Of a DNA stretch of 6,248 bases, positions 1 through 5,259 are shown piece by piece. Source of the stretch: Comchoanobacter sp040266255. Lineage in GTDB: Bacteria; Pseudomonadota; Gammaproteobacteria; Comchoanobacterales; Comchoanobacteraceae. The stretch covers positions 1 through 6,248 of the forward strand of contig JBDQEV010000036.1 in NCBI GenBank assembly GCA_040266255.1, given 5' to 3'. The notes beneath the pieces were generated by a model. The model was not told the DNA's origin, ran no database searches, and was given only the letters and a program-made list of their open reading frames with translations. The stretch's first letter is position 1. Each line of letters starts with the position of its first letter. The translations under genes and the position numbers were made by a program.

Positions 1-1
1 A

Positions 2-934
2 AGTACAACTCAAGAACGCAAAAAGAAACATGCTGAAAAAGTACGCGCTCATAAATATGAAGTATTATATAAGTTTCTTGCACTGACCTTATCAACACCT
101 ATAGGTGTTTTGCTAACTACGACACTCGTTCCTATTCATGTTCTATTGCTACCTGGGTTCCAAATTGCTCTCGCTTTATTTTATATATGTTGTCTACTCA
201 GCTATGCAAAGCATATTACTACCTCAAAAGTAACGCCAATCATTGCAGATATCGTTATGGGGGGCGCTACAGGTGTATTACTCTCAGGACTAGTCTCAAT
301 TGCGATGATCATCGATCCTGTTGCGCTGATCTTTGCAGCCAGCTCCTCAGGTGCAGTATTAATTGCCAGCTGTGTTTATGCCTGGCTATCGGATACTAAT
401 ATTTCATTTCTACGTAGGCACAATATCTTGAAATCTATTGGCCTGACAACAATGTCTGGCTTTTTAGTCTATCTATCTATTCTATCCATAGCACTTGTAC
501 TAAATTCATCAGCTCTATTGTTTTTAGATGCAATCTTATTCGGTGGTATTGCAGCTTGTGGCATTGTATCAATGATGCACTCAATCATCCAATCCCCCAG
601 TTTAAACTCTTTCAAAAATCCATCAAAAATTGCATTTGAGTTATACACCAATGTGGTTAATCTATTCATCAATGCAACTCGTGCTTTCCTTTATGCTAAA
701 AAACAGAAGGATTCCAGCAACTTAACCAGCTCACAAGCAATACAACTCATTTCATTTGTATTTGGGCTAGGCGTTATCGCTTATCTAATGATTTCAGGTA
801 AATTATTTCAGGTATCAAAAGATTCAAATAGTACTAGTGCTAATGACCTCAATAGCGAGGCTCCTAAAGCAGCTCCGAACCAGCATAGAAGAAATAGAAT
901 GCCTGCCCCAGCATATGTAGCAGCTCACGCTTAA
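2..934 (+). CDS. Divergent BAX inhibitor-1 (BI-1/YetJ)-like membrane protein, 5' partial
   Basis: The frame is open from base 2, so the gene enters from the left edge. The TTG at 110 is internal, because the 36 codons before it encode a basic leader and the first membrane helix. About 310 residues are visible. Hydrophobic segments lie near residues 22-45, 53-69, 81-103, 106-128, 145-168, 172-195 and 211-231, with an extra one at 247-268. Family marks are TM4 followed by a DTNISFLRR stretch (131-139; typical BI-1: TDFSFL) and LYTNVVNLF (214-222; typical: LYLDFINLF) in the seventh helix. BI-1/TMBIM proteins are calcium-leak channels or membrane stress regulators, and some bacteria have them. 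The two aspartates forming the pH-sensing dyad in Bacillus YetJ are not seen: Asn217 sits at the second site and probably His193 at the first. The tail after 269 is hydrophilic, basic and Pro/Ala-rich. Family assignment rests on remembered motifs and is moderate; an unrelated multi-spanning protein remains possible. Confidence 0.6.
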   Translation, partial: STTQERKKKHAEKVRAHKYEVLYKFLALTLSTPIGVLLTTTLVPIHVLLLPGFQIALALFYICCLLSYAKHITTSKVTPIIADIVMGGATGVLLSGLVSIAMIIDPVALIFAASSSGAVLIASCVYAWLSDTNISFLRRHNILKSIGLTTMSGFLVYLSILSIALVLNSSALLFLDAILFGGIAACGIVSMMHSIIQSPSLNSFKNPSKIAFELYTNVVNLFINATRAFLYAKKQKDSSNLTSSQAIQLISFVFGLGVIAYLMISGKLFQVSKDSNSTSANDLNSEAPKAAPNQHRRNRMPAPAYVAAHA

Positions 935-937
935 GAT

Positions 938-958
938 AAAAGGCTTAATTAGCCTTTT
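938..958. terminator. Shared bidirectional Rho-independent terminator
   Basis: AAAAGGCT (938-945) and AGCCTTTT (951-958) form a perfect 8-bp stem around the 5-base loop TAATT. The stem starts with A4 and ends with T4, so it can work on either strand for the two genes that converge here. The TAA stop of the - strand M16 gene (949-951) lies inside the hairpin, and the + strand stop is only three bases upstream. The U-tract is short (TTTTGT), so termination strength is uncertain. Confidence 0.75.
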
Positions 959-2196
959 GTTCCAGCAGTATGAATCATCACTTTATCTAAATCAATATAT
1001 TGTTCAATCACAGTATTCACTTGTTGTAAGCTCACTGCCTCAATACGTTTAGAATAAGCAATCAGCTCATCTGAGCCAAAGCCATTGGAGATAAAACCAG
1101 CTAAATCTGTCACAATTTTAGAAGGTGCACTCTGTGCAACCAAATATCGACCAATTAAACCTTGCTTTCTCTCATCAAGCTCATCTTGACTGACGCCTGA
1201 TTTTTTCCACAACTTCAACTGCTTCTGGATTGATTTAATCCCTTTATCCAATAGCTTTGGTGAAAATGCGCCGTAGATAAACCATGCCCCTACTTCACCC
1301 TGTCCAAACCCTCTAAGTAAAGAACCAACTGAATAAGTTAATCCATCTTCATCCCGAACGGTTCGCATTAATCTTGCAGAGAAGCTTCCTCCTAGAGCAT
1401 CCAATGCAATTCTTAATGGCATATAATCTGGATGGTGAATATCAATGTCAATTACCTGCCCCATTCTCAAGCTAACGCTTTGTTTTGCAGGCATCTCTGT
1501 ATGCTTTGTCTTGTGGACTCTACTCTTTGTTGCTTTTGGTGAGTATTGCTTGGTGAGCGTATGCTTCACAGTCGATTTTAAATGCTTTTGTACTGATTGC
1601 TGCAACTGATGTTGATCTACGTCACCTGCTGCAATCCATATTCCTTCTGCAGGATTAAATGATGCATGATAGGCCTTGATCTGCTCTACACTCATTGATT
1701 GAAATGCCTGTATCGATTCTTCTGATGTATCTTGATAATTGAGGCTTTCTTCTGCAAAGATATCACGACTGAATTCAATATTTGCAACTTGATCAGTATT
1801 ATCCGCCTGCATTTGTAATGATGCCAACATTCTAGAGCGTAAAGCTTCCCATTCATCAACCTTAAGTGCTGGCTTTTGTATTTGATCAGCTAAGATCTCT
1901 ACCAGTTCATCCAAATCCTCAGTTCGACATGTGAAACTGTAAATCAAATAATCACAGTTGACTGTCGATGATAAATGAATCCCCTTACCTTCTAATCTTT
2001 CATTAACCACTTCTTCAGTATTATTTTGAGTTGAGCGACAAACCATTGATGCAAATGCAGCTGGTAGATGCCTATGTGCATGCTTGAGATAAGTTTGACC
2101 TGCAGCGATCATATACACCCCTTCTATAAAACCTTTGTGATTAGTCTTTAAAGTATAAAATGTAGAACCGGCTTGTGTTGAAATATCTATATTCAT
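949..2196 (-). CDS. M16 family peptidase-like protein, non-catalytic (substrate-binding) subunit
   Basis: This 415-residue protein has the two-lobe M16 layout: N-terminal half about 1-215, a Lys/His/Thr-rich linker around 204-235, and C-terminal half about 240-415. The zinc motif HxxEH is absent: the matching region reads HRHLP (41-45), with no usable Glu. The C-terminal half keeps the glycine-rich LGGSFSARLM segment (268-277) followed by RDEDGLTY, so Arg281 and Tyr288 supply the R/Y pair that holds substrate in M16 enzymes. It is therefore probably the binding subunit of a heterodimer with the gene just upstream, which has zinc ligands but lacks R/Y. No signal peptide is seen, so a cytoplasmic location is inferred. 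Its start overlaps the upstream stop as ATGA, and a strong GAGGAA site lies five bases before the ATG, which points to translational coupling. Substrate unknown. Confidence 0.9.
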   Translation of the reverse strand: MNIDISTQAGSTFYTLKTNHKGFIEGVYMIAAGQTYLKHAHRHLPAAFASMVCRSTQNNTEEVVNERLEGKGIHLSSTVNCDYLIYSFTCRTEDLDELVEILADQIQKPALKVDEWEALRSRMLASLQMQADNTDQVANIEFSRDIFAEESLNYQDTSEESIQAFQSMSVEQIKAYHASFNPAEGIWIAAGDVDQHQLQQSVQKHLKSTVKHTLTKQYSPKATKSRVHKTKHTEMPAKQSVSLRMGQVIDIDIHHPDYMPLRIALDALGGSFSARLMRTVRDEDGLTYSVGSLLRGFGQGEVGAWFIYGAFSPKLLDKGIKSIQKQLKLWKKSGVSQDELDERKQGLIGRYLVAQSAPSKIVTDLAGFISNGFGSDELIAYSKRIEAVSLQQVNTVIEQYIDLDKVMIHTAGTKG

Positions 2197-3482
2197 GCTG
2201 TTTCCTCAGTCAATGGAATGAAATGCCCAGTTGTTGATTGATCTTCCTGTAAATATAAGTTCGCTGTTTCTTTTAGCATCTTAGGTGTAATAGCCTCTAA
2301 ACGCTTTGGCATATCCAGATAGTAACGCCAATCCTTCAAAGCAATCGCTTCGTTAATTTGGCTTAGTGAATCAAAGAAACTGCCTCTAGCATAAATAAAG
2401 CAAGCATTAATCATATTTTTAACACGATCTAACTCTGCTTGAGAAACCTCAGTAGTTTTCATCAACTCTACTTCCTCTAAAATGAGCTTTTCTAATAAAC
2501 TAAGATCTGCATTAGGCGTTGGAATGGCATAAATGACAAACAGCCCCTCATCAATATTTGGATAATCCTCAGCAAAAACTGCCATCGCTAGCCCTTTACT
2601 CACCAACTTTTTCTCTAACCGACTAGAACGTCCTCTCTGCAGAATAGATGAGATTAATTGAATATGTAAATGCTGATCTGATAGCCCTTTTGGCGTTTTA
2701 AATGCAACACCTACACAGGCTGGTTGTGAGGACTTACGCTTAATTTCAAATCTTCTTGGACCCTGCTGAACAGGCTCTGTTGTATAAACTTCAGGGATTT
2801 GATGTGGGCTTTTAGGTATCTTACCAAACTGTTGATCAATTTGCTGCAAAACTGCCTCCTGATCAAAGTCTCCAACTACGGTTACTGTTGCATTGTTTGG
2901 CCAATAGAACGTATCATAAAACTTCTTCAAACGCTCAATACTTACATTCTCAATATCAGATAACCAACCAATGGTATTATGATGATAAGGATGTGCTAAA
3001 TAGGCCATTGACCAAAGATTTTTATGCAAAGCAGATGAAGGATTATTCTCATCCATCTCAAACTCATTCCTAACAACAGTCATCTCAGATTGACGGTCTT
3101 CCTCTCTGATAAATGCATGTCGCATACGATCAGCTTCAATTTCTATTGCACGAGGCAAGTATTGTTGGGGTAAAACCTCAAAGTAATTGGTTCGATCTAG
3201 CCAAGTTGTTGCATTCAACAACGCCCCAATATTCTCCAACTGATCAATGTTATTCTTTTTTTCTTTATGAAAATTCTTAGAGCCCTTAAACATCAGGTGT
3301 TCAAGTAAATGTGTAGCACCTGTATACCCTACCGCTTCATCTCTAGATCCCACATGGTATGTTACCTGAAACCCTGCAACCCCATTAATCGGATTAGGCA
3401 ATAAGATCACTTTGAGATCATTTTTCTTATGCTTAAATACTAAAGCACCATGAGCATTTTCAACTGCTGTGAATGCGTTCAT
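2193..3482 (-). CDS. M16 family zinc metallopeptidase, catalytic subunit
   Basis: This 429-residue protein carries the inverted zinc motif HLLEH at residues 58-62: His58 and His62 as ligands, Glu61 as general base. The distal pair Glu133 and Glu140 (in a VVRNEF context) has the seven-residue spacing seen in pitrilysin, so Glu140 is the likely third ligand. Other family marks are GATHLLEHLMFKGS, the HPYHHNTIGW stretch (164-173) and VVGDFD (202-207). In the C-terminal half GRSSRL (284-289) is kept, but the positions of the usual Arg/Tyr pair appear to be Leu293 and Met300. The active site is thus completed by the downstream partner. Such pairs (mitochondrial processing peptidase-like) cut oligopeptides or unfolded segments; the substrate here is unknown. 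No signal peptide is visible. The start overlaps the end of dsbB by 23 bp. AGGA sits ten bases before the ATG, a rather long but acceptable spacing. Confidence 0.93.
   Translation of the reverse strand: MNAFTAVENAHGALVFKHKKNDLKVILLPNPINGVAGFQVTYHVGSRDEAVGYTGATHLLEHLMFKGSKNFHKEKKNNIDQLENIGALLNATTWLDRTNYFEVLPQQYLPRAIEIEADRMRHAFIREEDRQSEMTVVRNEFEMDENNPSSALHKNLWSMAYLAHPYHHNTIGWLSDIENVSIERLKKFYDTFYWPNNATVTVVGDFDQEAVLQQIDQQFGKIPKSPHQIPEVYTTEPVQQGPRRFEIKRKSSQPACVGVAFKTPKGLSDQHLHIQLISSILQRGRSSRLEKKLVSKGLAMAVFAEDYPNIDEGLFVIYAIPTPNADLSLLEKLILEEVELMKTTEVSQAELDRVKNMINACFIYARGSFFDSLSQINEAIALKDWRYYLDMPKRLEAITPKMLKETANLYLQEDQSTTGHFIPLTEETA
2202..2207 (-). promoter_or_regulatory. Ribosome binding site of the non-catalytic M16 gene
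   Basis: GAGGAA on the - strand ends five bases before the ATG at 2196. It lies inside the end of the upstream M16 coding region and supports both this start and coupled translation of the two subunits. Confidence 0.75.
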
Positions 3483-3927
3483 TGAATATCGATCCTATCT
3501 TAACTCGCTTAGATAGTAGCATTCCAATGACATAATACGCAAGCAGCAACCCTAAAAACATCAAATCTAGTTTTGGATGTGCAACACCACACTGTGTTCC
3601 CAGTTGTGATAACCAGTTTAAAATAAACTGTGGATATACTGCATAAGGCAAACCATTTAACATCGATATTGGCAAACACCCAATAGCTTTTGGTGCAAAA
3701 ATAATAATATATAGGTGCCTCATCACTAACAAAATACCTAATACATATGCAGATAGCACCATGATTTCAGCTTGTAAAAACATCATTACAACACTAAACC
3801 CGAGTATTATTCGTTGTATCAAGCATAAAGAACATGGTTCTATTTGAGTCAAAAAATCAAATAAAAACCCCATTAACACCAAGGCTCCTCCCCCATATAC
3901 CCAGCGTTGAAATAAGCTTAAATTCAT
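3460..3927 (-). CDS. dsbB: Disulfide bond formation protein DsbB
   Basis: DsbB is an inner-membrane quinone reductase that reoxidises periplasmic DsbA. This 155-residue protein shows four membrane helices (about 10-28, 37-52, 56-76, 121-140). The first periplasmic loop has CSLC (Cys32, Cys35), followed by LIQR, whose Arg39 matches E. coli Arg48, needed for quinone binding. The second loop has Cys84 and Cys113, matching the second redox pair (E. coli Cys104/Cys130). All four catalytic cysteines are present, so it should be active. The start is fixed by an in-frame TAA immediately before the ATG; a weak GGA lies upstream. It is the first gene of a - strand operon and overlaps the M16 gene by 23 bp. 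No DsbA is visible in the window. The link to M16 peptidases may be only operon packing. A DsbI-type paralogue is less likely given the short length and clean motifs. Confidence 0.93.
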   Translation of the reverse strand: MNLSLFQRWVYGGGALVLMGFLFDFLTQIEPCSLCLIQRIILGFSVVMMFLQAEIMVLSAYVLGILLVMRHLYIIIFAPKAIGCLPISMLNGLPYAVYPQFILNWLSQLGTQCGVAHPKLDLMFLGLLLAYYVIGMLLSKRVKIGSIFNERIHSS

Positions 3928-4327
3928 TTACATCCAATCTTTCACTAAAGCTATTCTACCTTAGTAGAACGTAATATGCCATGTGTGAACCAACATAGTG
4001 TGCTATAGTTAACATTCACCCTAGCCGCATTTATTGATTATCTCTAAATATTCCACCGCATTAATTTGATCTTTATACTCCAAACTTTGAAGCGCTTCCC
4101 TACTAAACTTTCTTTTTTAACCTTTATATCCTGATTTGTCAGCACCCATCAATCACAGATCATCTATTTTTCCTATGATTCACATCTTTAGAAAAACAAG
4201 GCTCTATCTATGTTAGTGCATCAAATACCAACCTCATTAAAGCCAATATACCACCTAAGTTACATAGCGTTGAACCTTACCCTCACCTATACTCAGCCTT
4301 TTCTTCACGCCATTCCAGACCACTAAG
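3928..4327. other. Intergenic region of about 400 bases without a convincing gene
   Basis: This stretch lies between the dsbB start and the end of the right-hand cluster. It must hold the dsbB operon promoter and the end of the cluster transcript, but I see no consensus promoter and no hairpin with a T-tract on either strand. Visible items are the inverted repeat at 3954-3969, a 10-bp palindrome GAAGCGCTTC at 4089-4098, and a 38-codon + strand frame at 4210-4326 with only a weak AGG upstream. I do not call that frame a gene. On the - strand, one frame runs past the 4328 stop to 4255, which may be the remains of a longer C-terminus of the neighbouring gene. Confidence 0.6.
3954..3969. repeat. 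Small inverted repeat upstream of dsbB
   Basis: TTCTAC (3954-3959) and GTAGAA (3964-3969) are perfect 6-bp arms around the loop CTTA, 27 bases upstream of the dsbB start. On the - strand the left arm contains TAGAAT, a weak -10-like hexamer without a clear -35. It could be an operator or 5' UTR hairpin, or chance in AT-rich DNA. Confidence 0.3.
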
Positions 4328-4630
4328 CTATCTACGACTGATGTTTTTAATCTCAACACCGGGTGTAGTCGTGCTACATGCCTTGGCAATATAGGCCAAC
4401 TTTTGTATCTTATCAAAACTACGAAAACTGAATGAAGCATCTTCATTCTTCTTAAGCGCTGCACCAAAAGCCTTTTGTACTTTTAGTTTTAGTATTTTGT
4501 TAGTACCACTTGATTTTCCAGAACCTGCTTGCCTCTCCGCATCTTTGAACATTTCAATGACAGCTTGAACCTCGTCTTCATTAAACCTAGCGATATCTGC
4601 TAGAGTATATGGTTCTTCTTGATATGCCAT
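4328..4630 (-). CDS. Unrecognised protein, second copy of a repeated ~77-residue domain; possible 3' half of a frameshifted gene
   Basis: This 100-residue product matches no family I know. Residues 8-31 (from YTLADIARFN to FKDA) align without gaps to residues 29-52 of the upstream ORF: Tyr, Asp, Asn, Glu, Phe and Ala are identical and most other positions conservative. The similarity resumes around Phe55 (upstream Phe76) and in the helix at 73-84. It thus holds a diverged second copy of the same predicted helical domain, separated by a Gly/Ser/Lys linker (36-44). The ATG at 4630 lies inside the upstream ORF (44-bp overlap, other frame) and has only A-rich sequence, no real Shine-Dalgarno site, before it. 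An in-frame stop lies 12 codons upstream of the ATG. This suggests that it may not be an independent gene but the continuation of the upstream ORF after a one-base shift at 4635-4644. A separate overlapping gene is the alternative. Confidence 0.55.
   Translation of the reverse strand: MAYQEEPYTLADIARFNEDEVQAVIEMFKDAERQAGSGKSSGTNKILKLKVQKAFGAALKKNEDASFSFRSFDKIQKLAYIAKACSTTTPGVEIKNISRR
4379..4609 (-). repeat. Diverged domain repeat, copy B
   Basis: Codes residues 8-84 of the 100-residue ORF. It aligns with copy A at a constant offset of 21 residues through Phe55, then 22 in the last third, implying one single-residue gap. It lies in a different reading frame from copy A. Confidence 0.6.
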
Positions 4631-5135
4631 TACGTTTTTCTTTTGGGTTATAGTACGTATTCAGTAGTGCGCACAATTTAGTACGATTACAAGGATCTGT
4701 ATAAGCTTTTAGAACTCTTTTTTTAGCTTTTTTAGCTGGTTGTGCAAGAACTCCTCTTACTTTTTCTCTAGCTGGTTGTGTACTTGCTTGAGTTAGTGGT
4801 GTTGGTCCACTAGCTTTTATTCTAACTGCACGCAGAATTACTTTCAAATTAAGCCCATGATTCTTGTGAAAATGCCCCTCTGGCAATTCAGCTTTAATCT
4901 TTTTACTGAACTCTTGTCCTATCAGTTGTTTTCTTTCTTGATCGCCTATATTGCCTCCTTTTTTATTAACTTCTTCTATTGCTTTCTCAAAAATATCATT
5001 AATCTCATTTATTTCTTCTCTGTTCATGTCCTTCAAATCATCCATATTATAAACAGCGTTTCTTGCTATATATTCATTCATATTATCTATAACTTGTTTT
5101 TGACCCAACTGATCATGCTTATTTTCACCTTTCAT
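4587..5135 (-). CDS. Unrecognised lysine-rich protein with repeated helical domain, possibly truncated by a frameshift
   Basis: The ORF encodes 182 residues of unknown function with no signal peptide or membrane segment, so a soluble protein is inferred. Order: polar N-terminus (1-28); a domain at about 29-108 (YNMDDLKDMN, Phe49, Phe76, then LNLKVILRAVRI) related to the downstream ORF; and a basic linker (109-167) with two 12-residue repeats, of which the second contains the KKAKKR cluster (135-140). The last ~14 residues (after Arg168) overlap the next ORF in another frame and are probably out-of-frame sequence. Deleting one A from the run at 4635-4644 would give one 268-residue protein with two domain copies. 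The start is well supported: GGAGA lies six bases before the ATG. A 124-bp spacer with a TATAAT-like box separates it from the upstream gene, with no clear terminator between. A secreted, host-directed protein is conceivable but unproven. Confidence 0.6.
   Translation of the reverse strand: MKGENKHDQLGQKQVIDNMNEYIARNAVYNMDDLKDMNREEINEINDIFEKAIEEVNKKGGNIGDQERKQLIGQEFSKKIKAELPEGHFHKNHGLNLKVILRAVRIKASGPTPLTQASTQPAREKVRGVLAQPAKKAKKRVLKAYTDPCNRTKLCALLNTYYNPKEKRNGISRRTIYSSRYR
4710..4781 (-). repeat. Two degenerate 36-bp (12-residue) basic repeats
   Basis: TQPAREKVRGVL (residues 119-130) and AQPAKKAKKRVL (131-142) share Q-P-A-[RK], a Lys at position 7, an Arg at 9 or 10, and a final V-L. At DNA level the + strand word TAGCTGGTTGTG occurs at 4733-4744 and 4769-4780, exactly 36 bases apart. 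Confidence 0.7.
4812..5051 (-). repeat. Diverged domain repeat, copy A
   Basis: Codes residues 29-108 of the 182-residue ORF. It shares the pattern Y-x-hydrophobic-x-D-[LI]-x-x-[MF]-N-x-[ED]-E-[IV] and a downstream F-x(3)-[IL]-K block with copy B at 4379-4609. The repeat is visible only at protein level; DNA identity is low, so the duplication is old. Confidence 0.6.
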
Positions 5136-5141
5136 ATACTA

Positions 5142-5146
5142 TCTCC
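5142..5146 (-). promoter_or_regulatory. Ribosome binding site of the 182-residue ORF
   Basis: GGAGA on the - strand is six bases before the ATG at 5135. It is a strong match that fixes this start and contrasts with the absence of a site before the ATG at 4630. Confidence 0.7.
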
Positions 5147-5234
5147 AATATTTACTTAAACTATTTATATGCATCTCAAGAAAAAAACAGATTTTATTCA
5201 TATAATAGATATTGAGAATGCTTACTTTTGACAT

Positions 5235-5240
5235 ATTATA
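5235..5240 (-). promoter_or_regulatory. Candidate -10 box in the spacer between cluster genes
   Basis: A perfect TATAAT on the - strand lies about 100 bases upstream of the ATG at 5135. There is no good -35 hexamer at 16-18 bases, and the spacer is very AT-rich, so this may be chance. If real, the 182-residue ORF has its own promoter as well as any read-through from the gene upstream. Confidence 0.3.
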
Positions 5241-5259
5241 TCTCATTTCAATTGATTAC

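Noticed and set aside
110..112. TTG as the start of the left membrane protein
   Set aside because: The same frame is open back to base 2 and encodes a basic leader and the first half of TM1, so the TTG is an internal leucine codon.
4857..5159. 100-codon + strand frame rich in Phe, Ile and Leu, resembling a membrane protein
   Set aside because: It is the antisense of the Lys/Glu/Asn-rich 182-residue ORF, whose complement naturally reads as Phe/Leu/Ile. The - strand ORF has a good ribosome site and a related domain copy next door.
5228..5256. + strand TTGACA as the -35 of a promoter
   Set aside because: The hexamer is perfect, but the sequence 17 bases downstream (ATTGAT) is a poor -10, and no + strand gene follows.
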